DNA from: CAVYYW01 sp963772845
GTDB taxonomy: Bacteria > Bacillota > Bacilli > Bacillales > Sporolactobacillaceae
Reading direction: 5' to 3'
Length of the DNA stretch: 64,000 bases
NCBI GenBank assembly: GCA_963772845.1
Contig: CAVYYW010000014.1
Location: forward strand, 186,001-250,000
Shown here piece after piece: positions 1 through 9,053 of the stretch. The notes under the pieces are model-generated. The model was given only the letters and a program-made list of their open reading frames with translations. It searched no databases and was not told where the DNA came from. A program made the translations under genes and the position numbers. Position 1 is the stretch's first letter. Each line of letters begins with the position of its first letter.

Positions 1-1008
1 GCTTTGGGCAAATTGACCAAGTTCGTCATTTGATTCAATTGGGACACGGTGACTCAGATTCCCGTTACCGATTTCCTGTGCACCTCTGTTTAATGCTGAA
101 AGTGAACGGCTCATCGTACGTGATAACCAGCCTCCAAAGCCAAGAAGAGCAAGGATAAGCAGGATACTTAAAATCAAAACAATAACAAAAATGATGGTTT
201 GGACAGTGTTAATACTGTTATATTGGCTCTTTTTTTGATTTTCAAGCGATGTTACCACATGATCCACATTACTCTGTACTTTCGCTGCATACGTGTTAAA
301 CTGGTCCAGCATCGTATTTGAAAAGTCATACGAGCTGTTTAAAGAATCGATAGAGCTTTTATACTTTAAAAAGGCAAGATTGAAATTCGTTTCGTCATTG
401 CTCGAAATTTTATCTTTTGAGAGGGACTGCAAGTTATCCAGAGCCTTGGACAAGCTGGTGTATCCTTCTTTAGTCGGTCTGCTGTTATAAGAGACCTCAT
501 CAAAAGTGATTTTTTTAAAGGCATCTGCGAGCGGCTGAGAATTTGCATTCTTAATATATTTGTTTAAAGAGGCTCCGGAGTCAGATATGGTTTTCTGCAG
601 ACCGTCTTTATTTGTATAGCCAACTTGCTGCTTAATTGTAATGAGTTGTTTAAAGCCCTCTTCATAAGTCGTGATCGAAGACTTAATGGTTTTGACTTGC
701 GGTCCAATCGCCATGCTGGATGCTTCCAGTGACTTAACTTCTTTTTTCATATCGCTGACGTTATGTAGAACTTTATTGCTGAGTGCATCACTCGGCTGAC
801 TTAAAAATGCTTTTTCGTTCTTTCGGGCTTTTTGCATGTTCAGATTGATGCTTTGCGCTGTAAAAACATCATCGCTAAGCTGGTTTATTTTTTGCATGCC
901 CGCTTTCTGCTTAATAAAAGTGAGCGAAAGGCAAAGTGTTAAAATAACCATGCCTGCAATACCCATGATTAACATGGCCCTAATCTTTTTTTTCATCGTC
1001 CAGTTCAA
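1..1008 (-). CDS. HAMP-domain transmembrane sensor, probably a methyl-accepting chemotaxis protein (3' end outside window)
   Basis: The reading frame is open from a TTG at 1008 to the window edge (336 residues), so only the N-terminal sensing half is present. Seen: a basic N-terminus followed by a membrane segment (about residues 9-30), an extracytoplasmic region of about 240 residues rich in Ser, Lys and Asn, a second membrane segment (about 271-293), then the start of a HAMP linker (SRSLSALNRGAQEIGNGNLS, about 301-320). The start was chosen because GGGGGG lies six bases upstream of the TTG; an in-frame ATG at 996 is the alternative. Topology and HAMP fit a chemoreceptor, but a histidine kinase cannot be excluded because the signalling domain lies beyond base 1. 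Transcribed divergently from ytpQ. Confidence 0.75.
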   Translation of the reverse strand, partial: MNWTMKKKIRAMLIMGIAGMVILTLCLSLTFIKQKAGMQKINQLSDDVFTAQSINLNMQKARKNEKAFLSQPSDALSNKVLHNVSDMKKEVKSLEASSMAIGPQVKTIKSSITTYEEGFKQLITIKQQVGYTNKDGLQKTISDSGASLNKYIKNANSQPLADAFKKITFDEVSYNSRPTKEGYTSLSKALDNLQSLSKDKISSNDETNFNLAFLKYKSSIDSLNSSYDFSNTMLDQFNTYAAKVQSNVDHVVTSLENQKKSQYNSINTVQTIIFVIVLILSILLILALLGFGGWLSRTMSRSLSALNRGAQEIGNGNLSHRVPIESNDELGQFAQS

Positions 1009-1142
1009 GACAATCCCCCCTATTTAGTTAACATCCGCTATAGAAAAAATAAATTTATAATGGTACGGACACTTTACAATCTTATTATCGTATTTTTTAA
1101 TGTTGTTCTTTAGGGATTTTCCTTATAAATCTTTTGCGATCG

Positions 1143-1151
1143 TGATAAAAT
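1143..1151 (+). promoter_or_regulatory. candidate extended -10 promoter for ytpQ
   Basis: TG, one base, TAAAAT at 1143-1151, about 35 bases before the ytpQ ATG. There is no good -35 at 17 bases. A start near 1158 leaves room for the TTTGGAGG ribosome-binding site and argues against translation from an ATG at 1150. Confidence 0.35.
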
Positions 1152-1185
1152 GAGGAAGAACCCGCCATACATTTGGAGGCATACA

Positions 1186-1983
1186 ATGGATACCAAAGAA
1201 TTAAAGAAAATTTTAGAGAAGAAATTAGAAAGACCTGAACGACAATTTATTTTTGACAGTGAAAAAGATATTTTAAGAATTGAAGATAAGGCTACAAAAA
1301 AAGGAATTCGATTAACGCTTCCTGGATTAGTAGCCCGTTATGAACGTGAAAAAGAAAAAGCAGTAAATGATATCGTTTATTATGTGAATGAAGCAATGAA
1401 GGTGATGAATCAAAGTCAGCAGCTCTCAGGGCGGGAGCATAAGATTTTCCCTGTGATACGCTCGACCTCTTTCCCGACTGAGACACCTGATGGAAAAAAA
1501 CTCTTATATAAAGAGCATACTGCTGAAACCAGGATTTTCTATGCAGTGGATCTGGATCAATCGTATCGCTTGATTGACAGCGAGTGGATGGAACAGGAAA
1601 AAGTGGAGGAGAAAACGATTCAAGAAATGGCGGCGTTTAACCTTCGCACGCTTTCCTATGATATGAAGGAAGATAAAGTGGCCGATAATTCGTTTTATTT
1701 TATCAATACGAATGATGGCTATGATGCGAGCCGTATCCTTAATCAAGCATTTCTTGAGCAAACGGCTAATGAAATGGCAGGCGATTGTGTAATTGCTGTT
1801 CCGCATCAGGATGTACTCATTATCGGTGATGTGGTTAATAAACAGGGTTACGATGTTATTGCCCAAATGACCATGCATTTTTTCACAAATGGCAATATCC
1901 CGATTACCTCACTGCCGTTTATATTTGAAAATGGCAGGCTTGAACCGATCTTTATTTTAGCGAAAAACAAACCAGAAGAATAA
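1186..1983 (+). CDS. ytpQ: YtpQ, DUF1444 family protein
   Basis: 265-residue soluble acidic protein, close to the usual size of YtpQ. No signal peptide or membrane segment. It shows the family's pattern of a short helical N-terminus followed by an alternating alpha/beta body with Phe-Pro-Val-Ile-Arg and late Gly-Asp-Val motifs. The biochemical role is unknown. The start is the ATG at 1186, preceded by TTTGGAGG with good spacing; an in-frame ATG 36 bases upstream has no ribosome-binding site. It is followed after about 30 bases by ytpR, as in B. subtilis, where ytpP (thioredoxin-like) precedes it. No ytpP is present between it and the sensor gene. Identification rests on sequence pattern plus gene order. 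Confidence 0.85.
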   Translation: MDTKELKKILEKKLERPERQFIFDSEKDILRIEDKATKKGIRLTLPGLVARYEREKEKAVNDIVYYVNEAMKVMNQSQQLSGREHKIFPVIRSTSFPTETPDGKKLLYKEHTAETRIFYAVDLDQSYRLIDSEWMEQEKVEEKTIQEMAAFNLRTLSYDMKEDKVADNSFYFINTNDGYDASRILNQAFLEQTANEMAGDCVIAVPHQDVLIIGDVVNKQGYDVIAQMTMHFFTNGNIPITSLPFIFENGRLEPIFILAKNKPEE

Positions 1984-2015
1984 ATTGTATAAACACGGAA
2001 GGAAGACAGATACTT

Positions 2016-2642
2016 ATGAACATTTTTTACAATAAAGAAGGCATTGGAGATACACTGATCGTTCAGCTTGGTGGTGAAAAGATTGAGCATCCGGAAATTA
2101 CGGTTCATCAGGATGTGGTACGGATCGCTAATCCATCTTCAAATGAAACGCTTGGCTATAACATTGCTAATGCCTCAACACATTTTGAATTGGCTGATCA
2201 CGGACTTGTTAAAGCTGATGCTGATTTAATTAACGACCTTAATTCCCTTCTGAATACGAATGGTTTTGAGGAAACGCTTGTTGCTGATGAACGACCATTC
2301 TTTATGGTAGGTTTCATTGAAAAAATGGAAAAACATCCTGATGCTGATAAACTGAACATCTGTCAGGTGAGTACGGGAGAAGAGGTGACACAGATTGTGT
2401 GTGGTGCTCCAAATGTGGCACAGGGCCAAAAAGTCGTTGTGGCACGTGTTGGTGCCATGATGCCAAGCGGTATGCTCATTAAAGATGCAGAACTGCGCGG
2501 GGTACCTTCTTCAGGAATGATCTGCTCAGCTAAAGAACTCGATCTGCCGGACGCTCCTAAAGAAAAGGGGATCCTTGTCCTTGATGATGAGGCCGTGACA
2601 GGCGCGGACTTTTTTAAAAAATATCAAAATGCCAGTGCTTGA
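2016..2642 (+). CDS. ytpR: YtpR, tRNA-binding (EMAP/OB-fold) domain protein
   Basis: 208 residues. The N-terminal half (about 1-90) is the DUF4479-type region found in YtpR. The C-terminal half (about 93-200) is a tRNA-binding OB fold, with EKHPDADKLNICQV, the IVCGAPNV motif and the SSGMICSAKEL segment also seen in the N-terminus of PheRS beta and the C-terminus of MetRS. It is expected to bind structured RNA as a stand-alone protein; the physiological role is unclear. The start ATG follows GGAAGG. It lies between ytpQ and sftA with short gaps, so it is probably cotranscribed. Confidence 0.9.
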   Translation: MNIFYNKEGIGDTLIVQLGGEKIEHPEITVHQDVVRIANPSSNETLGYNIANASTHFELADHGLVKADADLINDLNSLLNTNGFEETLVADERPFFMVGFIEKMEKHPDADKLNICQVSTGEEVTQIVCGAPNVAQGQKVVVARVGAMMPSGMLIKDAELRGVPSSGMICSAKELDLPDAPKEKGILVLDDEAVTGADFFKKYQNASA

Positions 2643-2686
2643 TCAATCCCTAAACGTAAGCTGGTTAAGAAACGGGGTGAAGGGAT

Positions 2687-5400
2687 TTGTCTAATAGTTG
2701 GTGGAAAAAACTTTTTAATTTTGAAAATGATGAATGGCTGAATGAAGACGGTGATCGTGAACCTCCCAAAAAGAATACTGCCAGCTCCTATCGCGCGCCG
2801 GTAGGCAGGCTGGAAGATGCTGACCGCCATATCGAAGTCAGAATGGTTAAACAGTACCCTGAAAAAGCTTTGCATGAGAGGTATACACCACGTTTTGAAA
2901 AGATAAAGAAAACCGGTTCGCAAGTCTCTTCGTTTACTCCAGAGAAAAAGGAAGCTTCTGAGCAAAAGAAGGACAAAGTCTGGGCGGACAAAACTCATGA
3001 TTCAGATTTCACGCCGGCTTATGAGAAAGCGGGCAGACGCCGGCCTGAACCTGAGGCTACATATAATAATGAGACCCATTCTATTTTGAATGAGGGACGG
3101 ATGCATGCAGCGGCTGCTCTTGAACAGAAAAAGGAGCCCCTTATAAAAAAGAAAAAAACGCCTTTCAGAAGAACTGAAGTGCCTTCTCCAGTCTATGGAT
3201 TTCGCCCAAGACCTAATGTCATTCAAAAAGCTTCAGATTCTCTTTCGATTGAAGATGAACTCAGAAACCGTTCGTCGATAAGACAGGAGGAGCCAGCGCA
3301 ACGGGCAGAAATAAAAGAAGAACGCAGTGATCCTGAAAAACCAGGCGGGTCTGTATCACCTGGGTCTAATCCCAATTCAAATCAGAACTCCTTAGAACAT
3401 AAGTCTGTTGAGGACCGGCAAACGCTCAACAATTCTGAAGTAACGCCTTTTGAAGGCACTAAGGATCAAAAACCAGCAAAACAGGAAGATCCTTTCGATT
3501 CAAACAGCAATTCAGCGGAACCTGAGCATATTCAGAATAATGAAGAGAAAATCACTGAAATAAAGCAAAATCTTGAAGAAATTGATGTATCTACTAATGA
3601 GATCACGTTAGCACCTGACTATCTTCCAGAAATGGGAAAAGCAGAATCGGGATCGGAGTTAGCTGATGATGTTGAACCGGAAGAACGTGTTGAAGAATCC
3701 AGAAGACGATCAGTTCTCCCGCTATAGAAAAAGCAGTTGAACCAGAAGGAAAGAGAGAAGCAACTGAAGCGGAAATAACACCTGAGGCCAAGCAAAAGTC
3801 TTCTGTTGCGAGGAGGACGGGTCCTTCTAAGGTACCTTATAATGTACTGATGTTTCGATCAGATAGAAAATCAGTTCAATCGAATGAGTCACACACTCAA
3901 AAGCAAACACCTCCTCAAGCTGTTCAAACTGAAGTTGAAGAAAAGCAAGAAAAGCCTTCTGTATCGTCGGCAGCTCCCCGCCCTTTGACAATGGACTTGT
4001 TAAATACACCGCAGGAAGACTTGTTTGAGGATGCGACATGGCTTGATGAACAACAGCATATTCTGCAGCAGACATTGCAGAATTTTCAGGTTAAAGCAGA
4101 AATGATGGGATTCGTGGAAGGACCAACCGTTACACGTTTTGATATTAAGCTTCATCCGGGTGTGAAGGTCAATAAAGTCATCAATTTAACTGAAGATATT
4201 AAATTGAGCCTTGCCGCTAAACAGATCCGGATCGCTCCAGTTCCCGGCAAAAATACGGTAGGGATTGAAGTGCCAAATGATCATAGAAAAGCTGTTTACT
4301 TGAAAAACTTGCTTGAATCACAGGCATTTCAGGAACACCGTTCGCCGTTAACAGCTGTCTTAGGCCAAGATGTATCAGGAGAAAATATTGTCACTGACCT
4401 TTCAAAAATGCCGCATGGCTTGATTGCAGGAGCAACTGGATCAGGTAAAAGCGTGTGCATTCACTCTTTGATTTTAAGTCTTATATATAAATCTAATCCG
4501 GATCAGTTAAGACTTATTCTGATTGATCCAAAGGTCGTGGAGCTGGCCGCTTATCAGAAACTCCCGCACTTGGCAGCACCAGTCATCACAAAGCCTAAAG
4601 AAGCGTCGCTTGCTTTGAAATGGGCAGTTGATGAAATGGAACGGCGTTATCATATGTTTGCTGATCAGGGTGTCAGGGACATTACGCGATATAATGCTTC
4701 TCTCGAGAAGCAAGGTTTGAAGGACCAAACAATGCCATACATTGTGATTATCATTGATGAGCTGGCGGACCTTATGATGGTGTCTCCGCAAGACGTTGAA
4801 GAAGCGATTTGCCGGATTGCTCAAAAAGCAAGAGCTGCTGGCGTACACTTGATTCTTGCTACCCAAAGGCCGTCTGTTGATGTCATTACTGGGCTGATTA
4901 AATCAAATATTCCCACTCGGATCGCTTTCAGCGTTTCCTCGCAGGCTGACTCACGGACCATTTTGGATTCCGGAGGGGCTGAAAGGCTTCTCGGACAGGG
5001 TGATATGCTGTTTTCTGAGAATGGCGTCAGAGATGTCAAACGCCTGCAGGGGTGTTTCGTATCTGATGAAGAAATTGACCGGATTACAGATGCTCTTGCT
5101 CAAATGGAAGCACCGCCATTTTTATTTGATAAAGAAGAAATTTCAGCCCAGCGTCAGGAAGCGGCTGAAGAGGAAGACGATTTGTTTGAAGAAGCAGGCA
5201 GTTTCGTAATTGAACAGGGGCAGGCTTCTGTATCAAGTCTCCAAAGACGATTCAGAATTGGTTATAATCGGGCAGCACGCTTGATCGATCAGCTAGAGGG
5301 CTACCAGGTCATTTCTGAATCAAACGGCAGCAAGCCGCGGCAGATTTTAATGTCTGAAGAAGCTTTTAAAGGAACAGTGGTGAGCCAGGAGATTCTTTAG
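2687..5400 (+). pseudogene. sftA: SftA (YtpS), FtsK/SpoIIIE-family DNA translocase, apparently frameshifted
   Basis: SftA is the soluble FtsK-like ATPase that clears chromosomal DNA from the closing septum. A TTG at 2687 (after GGTGAAGGG) begins an N-terminal low-complexity Glu/Lys/Ser-rich region of about 340 residues. That frame stops at 3725-3727. The frame one base earlier is open from 3694 and continues through the alpha/beta motor to 5400. It contains Walker A (GATGSGKS, about 4429-4455), Walker B (IIIDELADLMM, about 4747-4776) and the C-terminal gamma winged-helix (SSLQRRFRIGYNRAARLIDQ). A single missing base between about 3694 and 3727 accounts for the break. The motor half is intact, and all the damage is in the non-conserved linker. 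A sequencing error or a real null are both possible; an internal start near 3850 lacks a ribosome-binding site. Confidence 0.85.
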
Positions 5401-5413
5401 GGTTAACAATACT

Positions 5414-5442
5414 TTTACAATAGATCTAATAAAGGTTAAAAT
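5414..5442 (+). promoter_or_regulatory. sigma-A-type promoter for the nicotinate phosphoribosyltransferase gene
   Basis: TTTACA at 5414-5419, a 17-base spacer and TAAAAT at 5437-5442. The predicted start near 5449 is followed by the dyad GCCTGT-C-ACAGGC (5460-5472), placed where an operator or 5' hairpin could act. This suggests independent transcription from sftA. Confidence 0.55.
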
Positions 5443-5496
5443 AGATGTCGGGAAATACAGCCTGTCACAGGCACGTACAAGGAGACTAACCAGTAA

Positions 5497-6594
5497 ATGA
5501 AAGAAATCGAATTGAAGCTCCAAGGGAAAATCAAAAGGTTAACGAATAAAACGTTTAAATTTGATTCACGCGTAGGGGAAGGCTGGTTTTCTGCCGTCTA
5601 TTTTCTTAAATCCTGTCAGATTGCTCAAAAGTATAAATCAGATAATATGATTACCATGCAGTTTTTTCAGAAAGAGCATGCTGTTCTCTGCGGTACGGAT
5701 GAAGCGATTGCTTTAGTGAAAATGTTTGCCAAAGAGTCAGAACAACTTGAAATTTATTCTCTTAAAGACGGAGATAAAGTCTCTCCCTATGAGACCGTGA
5801 TGACGATTACAGGACCATACCAGAATTTCGGTTTCCTGGAAGGGATCATTGATGGTATTTTAGCGAGAAGAACGTCGGTTGCAACGCATGTTTATAATGT
5901 CGTTAAAACGGCTCAGCAAGGCCCGGTAAAGAAACCGGTCATTTTTATGGGAGACCGTGATGATCATTATACACAGCAGGCTGGAGACGGCTATGCCTCA
6001 TTTATAGGCGGGTCAACTGCCCAGGCGACGCATGCGATGAACGAGTGGTGGGGCAAAAAAGGGATGGGAACGATGCCTCATGCCCTTATCCAGCTCTTTG
6101 AAGGAGACATTGTGGCTGCAGCTCATGCCTATCATGAAACGTATCCTGAGGATGATCTCGTTACCCTCGTTGACTATAATAATGATGTCATCACAGACAG
6201 TTTGAAACTGGCGAGGGAATTTGGAGATACTTTAAAAGGCGTTCGGGTGGATACATCCAAAAACATGGTTGACAGCTATTTTTGCAGAAATGCTCATCTT
6301 TTAGGTCAGTTTGATCCAAGAGGTGCCAATCCTGAGCTCTTCTTTGCTTTAAGAGAGGCACTTGATAAAGAAGGGTATCAGCATGTGAAGATCGTAGCGA
6401 GCGGCGGTTTTACCATAGATAAAATCAGGGCGTTTGAAGAAGCGGCGGTTCCAGTTGATATGTATGGTGTGGGAAGCAGCCTGCTTAAAATTAATATTGG
6501 TTTCACAGGAGATAATGTTATTATTAACGGAAAACACGAGGCAAAGGCAGGCCGTTCTTATCATCCCAACGATCGCTTGGAGAAAGTTGAATGA
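5497..6594 (+). CDS. nicotinate phosphoribosyltransferase, short form
   Basis: 365-residue cytoplasmic enzyme of the NAPRTase/quinolinate phosphoribosyltransferase superfamily. It is predicted to convert nicotinate plus PRPP to nicotinate mononucleotide in NAD salvage. Visible motifs: the substrate-binding GTDEAIALVK region, an ARRTSVATHVYN segment, the FIGGSTAQATHAMNEWWG signature, VRVDTSKN, and the C-terminal VASGGF...GVGSSL phosphate-binding stretch. It is much shorter than the roughly 490-residue PncB/YueK of B. subtilis, so it belongs to the compact subgroup. The start ATG follows AAGGAGA. It sits between sftA and murC, where B. subtilis has no such gene, and has its own promoter. I leave the symbol blank because pncB may already name a longer paralogue elsewhere. 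Confidence 0.85.
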   Translation: MKEIELKLQGKIKRLTNKTFKFDSRVGEGWFSAVYFLKSCQIAQKYKSDNMITMQFFQKEHAVLCGTDEAIALVKMFAKESEQLEIYSLKDGDKVSPYETVMTITGPYQNFGFLEGIIDGILARRTSVATHVYNVVKTAQQGPVKKPVIFMGDRDDHYTQQAGDGYASFIGGSTAQATHAMNEWWGKKGMGTMPHALIQLFEGDIVAAAHAYHETYPEDDLVTLVDYNNDVITDSLKLAREFGDTLKGVRVDTSKNMVDSYFCRNAHLLGQFDPRGANPELFFALREALDKEGYQHVKIVASGGFTIDKIRAFEEAAVPVDMYGVGSSLLKINIGFTGDNVIINGKHEAKAGRSYHPNDRLEKVE

Positions 6595-6619
6595 TAAGAA
6601 GCTTGGCCAGGGGGTAAAA

Positions 6620-6642
6620 TTAAAACAACAAGTTTGTTTTAA
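6620..6642 (+). terminator. weak A/T hairpin between the nicotinate phosphoribosyltransferase gene and murC
   Basis: TTAAAACA (6620-6627) pairs with TGTTTTAA (6635-6642). The 3' arm carries four T's. It could be a weak terminator or a palindromic operator in front of murC; the stem is entirely A/T-rich. Confidence 0.35.
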
Positions 6643-6692
6643 CAGCATATAGTGAATACAAAGTTAACAGAGGAAGTTTTGGAGGTCATTTT

Positions 6693-7994
6693 ATGACAAA
6701 CTATCATTTTGTAGGAATTAAAGGCACAGGCATGAGCGCACTTGCACAGATTTTGTATGATTTCAACGAGGACGTTCAAGGGTCTGATATTGATAAACAG
6801 TTCTTTACACAAAAAGCACTGGAAGAGAAAAATATTAAGATCATGCCATTTAATAAAGATAATATAGAAGATAATCAGACTGTGATCGCAGGAAGCGCAT
6901 TTCCGGATGAACACGAAGAAATCACCAGGGCAAGAGAGATGGGTGTAACCGTCCATCGTTATGTGGATTACTTAAGTGATTTCTTAAAGAAATTTACGAG
7001 CGTGGCCATTACCGGAACACATGGAAAGACTTCAACAACAGGCCTTCTTGCCCATGTTTTTAACGCGTTTTCACCTACATCGTATTTAATTGGCGACGGG
7101 ACAGGTTCAGGCGCAAAAGACGGGGAATACTTCATCTTTGAATCTTGTGAATACAAGAGGCATTTTCTTTCCTATGAGCCGGATTATTGTCTCATCACGA
7201 ATATCGATTTTGATCACTCTGATTATTATCGGGACTTGGACGATGTCGTAGAGGCTTTTCAGGAGATGGCCTTAAAGGTGAAAAAAGCAATTATTGCTTG
7301 TGGTGATGATGCTAAACTGCAGTCGCTGCAATCAAATGTGCCAATTATTTATTATGGCTTTGGTGAAGAAAATGATTTCCAGGCAAGAAATGTGGCCAGA
7401 ACAGATCAAGGTGCCGCATTTGATGTTTTTGTCCGGAATGATTTTTACGGGCATTTTGTTATTCCTGGTTTTGGCGACCACAATATTTTAAATGCATTGG
7501 GTGTTATTGCTTTCTGCCACTACCAAAATGTTCCACTGGCGCTTGTTAAGAAACAGCTATTGAGCTTTGAAGGTGTCAAAAGACGTTTCAGTGAAAAGAA
7601 AGTGGGTCAGCAAGTATTGATTGATGATTATGCCCACCATCCAACAGAAATTAAAGTAACAATAGAGGCCGCGAAAAGAAAATATCCAGAAAAACAGATT
7701 ATTAGTATTTTCCAGCCCCACACATTTACAAGAACAATGACATTCCTAGATGATTTTGCTTCTTGTTTAGCAGAATCTGATGTTGTTTATTTATGTGATA
7801 TCTTTGGATCGGCACGCGAGAATGATGGGGCATTAACTATTAATGATCTTCAGAACAAAATACCTGGTTCACATCTATTGAATGAGCAAAAATTAGCTGA
7901 ACTCAGCCGCTATACTGATGCCGTTCTCTTATTTATGGGAGCGGGAGATATACAAAAGTATCAGACAGCTTATGAAGAAACCTTGACCAAATAG
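6693..7994 (+). CDS. murC: UDP-N-acetylmuramate--L-alanine ligase
   Basis: 433 residues, the usual MurC length. It adds L-alanine to UDP-MurNAc in the cytoplasm, the first amino acid of the peptidoglycan stem peptide. The N-terminal Rossmann-type UDP-binding domain begins with GIKGTGMSALA. The central ATP-binding domain has the P-loop GTHGKTSTT (residues 108-116) and the FESCEYKRHFL segment characteristic of MurC. The C-terminal ligase domain contains IDDYAHHPTEI. Start ATG behind TTTTGGAGG. It follows sftA and the NAPRTase gene and precedes ytxGH, the same order as B. subtilis apart from the inserted NAPRTase. Confidence 0.97.
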   Translation: MTNYHFVGIKGTGMSALAQILYDFNEDVQGSDIDKQFFTQKALEEKNIKIMPFNKDNIEDNQTVIAGSAFPDEHEEITRAREMGVTVHRYVDYLSDFLKKFTSVAITGTHGKTSTTGLLAHVFNAFSPTSYLIGDGTGSGAKDGEYFIFESCEYKRHFLSYEPDYCLITNIDFDHSDYYRDLDDVVEAFQEMALKVKKAIIACGDDAKLQSLQSNVPIIYYGFGEENDFQARNVARTDQGAAFDVFVRNDFYGHFVIPGFGDHNILNALGVIAFCHYQNVPLALVKKQLLSFEGVKRRFSEKKVGQQVLIDDYAHHPTEIKVTIEAAKRKYPEKQIISIFQPHTFTRTMTFLDDFASCLAESDVVYLCDIFGSARENDGALTINDLQNKIPGSHLLNEQKLAELSRYTDAVLLFMGAGDIQKYQTAYEETLTK

Positions 7995-8070
7995 GCTTCA
8001 TTTTTTGACTTCTTGAGGCAAAATTCGGAACCGGTTCACAAAATGGACAAGCTAAGATTTTTCAAATACT

Positions 8071-8096
8071 GTTTATTTATTTTTAATAATGGGTAG
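8071..8096 (+). promoter_or_regulatory. candidate sigma-B-type promoter for ytxGH
   Basis: GTTTAT (8071-8076), 14 bases, GGGTAG (8091-8096). The general-stress sigma-B consensus is GTTTAA, 12-14 bases, GGGTAT, so each box has one mismatch. Transcription would start about 15 bases before the GTG of ytxG, leaving just room for the AAGGAGGG site. The ytxGHJ operon of B. subtilis is a known sigma-B target, which supports the reading. Confidence 0.55.
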
Positions 8097-8119
8097 TTTA
8101 TCAAAAAGGAGGGTTCTAC

Positions 8120-8536
8120 GTGGAAATTATTCTTTATATTGCTGTACTAATTCTTGCGCTTGCGTTTGCTGTCTTAGTTTACTTCATTTCCAAGACACTC
8201 ACGTCTGTTCAGAAAACGCTTGACAGTGTAGGAGATACACTGGAACAGATGGAAACGCAGATACAAGGCATTACACATGAAACAACAGAACTGCTACATA
8301 AGACGAATCAACTCGCCGAAGATGTACAGTCTAAATCAAAGCATTTGAATACAGTATTCGAAGCTGTTCAAGGTTTCGGAAACTCCTTAAAAAGCATTAA
8401 TACATCTGTCCAGCGGGTCACGAACTCCGTGGCGCAAAAAGGCGATGCTTACTCAGGCCAAACTGCAAAAGCCATGCAATGGGGACAGGTTGGGCTTGAT
8501 TTATGGAAGAAATGGAAAGTTAAAAAAGAAAACTGA
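8120..8536 (+). CDS. ytxG: YtxG, DUF948 general-stress protein
   Basis: 138 residues from a GTG at 8120 behind AAGGAGGG. One N-terminal membrane segment (about residues 2-22), then an amphipathic helical region with heptad-like spacing, typical of DUF948 proteins, and a basic tail (WKKWKVKKEN). Exact function unknown; the family belongs to the general stress and stationary-phase response. Followed after 27 bases by ytxH, as in B. subtilis. The third gene of that operon, ytxJ, is missing here. Confidence 0.88.
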   Translation: MEIILYIAVLILALAFAVLVYFISKTLTSVQKTLDSVGDTLEQMETQIQGITHETTELLHKTNQLAEDVQSKSKHLNTVFEAVQGFGNSLKSINTSVQRVTNSVAQKGDAYSGQTAKAMQWGQVGLDLWKKWKVKKEN

Positions 8537-8563
8537 TTTTGAATTGCAAAGGAGGACACTGAC

Positions 8564-8890
8564 ATGAGCAGCGACAAAAAAGGCGGGAACGGCAAAATCT
8601 TTTCCAGTTTTATATTTGGAGCGCTGGTTGGTGCTGCCGCAGCGTTATTATTTACTCCGACGTCAGGCAACGAAATCCGCGGGAATTTAAACCGCCAAAC
8701 GATTTCTCTTAAAAGAAAAAGCAGTGATTTTGCAAGCAAAGCTAAAGAAAAATCAACCAGTTTTGCAAAAACAGTGTCTGATTCAAATGTGGTGAATAAA
8801 GTAAAAGGACGCGCCCAAAGGCAACATACGGGTCAGACTCAACTGAAAGCGGCCCAGCCGTCAACTTTTCCTAAGGATTATGACGAGTAA
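8564..8890 (+). CDS. ytxH: YtxH-family stress protein
   Basis: 108 residues. The YtxH signature is at the N-terminus: a Gly/Ala-rich membrane segment FIFGALVGAAAALLFTPTSG (about residues 14-33) immediately followed by a basic, Ser/Lys-rich cytoplasmic tail with coiled-coil character. Start ATG behind AAGGAGG. It is the second gene of the putative sigma-B operon and ends just before a strong terminator, so no ytxJ follows. Function not established. Confidence 0.88.
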   Translation: MSSDKKGGNGKIFSSFIFGALVGAAAALLFTPTSGNEIRGNLNRQTISLKRKSSDFASKAKEKSTSFAKTVSDSNVVNKVKGRAQRQHTGQTQLKAAQPSTFPKDYDE

Positions 8891-8923
8891 AATCAAAAGC
8901 TGAATTTTAAATAAAGTATAGCT

Positions 8924-8960
8924 GGGTCTTGAACATATGTTCAGGACCCGCTGCTTTTTC
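8924..8960 (+). terminator. terminator after ytxGH
   Basis: GGGTCTTGAACA and TGTTCAGGACCC (8924-8949) form a nearly perfect long stem, followed by CTTTTTC. Confidence 0.8.
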
Positions 8961-9053
8961 AGCTAAGAGATGAGCTGTTTGGCATTCTAAGAAAAGCATG
9001 CTATCATTCTAATTGTATATTAATAATTATTCTAAATAGTGGAGGGGTCACCA

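Noticed and set aside
293..548. Small ORFs inside the first kilobase
   Set aside because: They are shadows of the continuous minus-strand HAMP sensor frame covering 1-1008.
3850..5400. Second SftA frame as an independent FtsK-like gene
   Set aside because: No ribosome-binding site at 3850, and the same frame is open upstream with SftA-like linker sequence; better explained by a frameshift.
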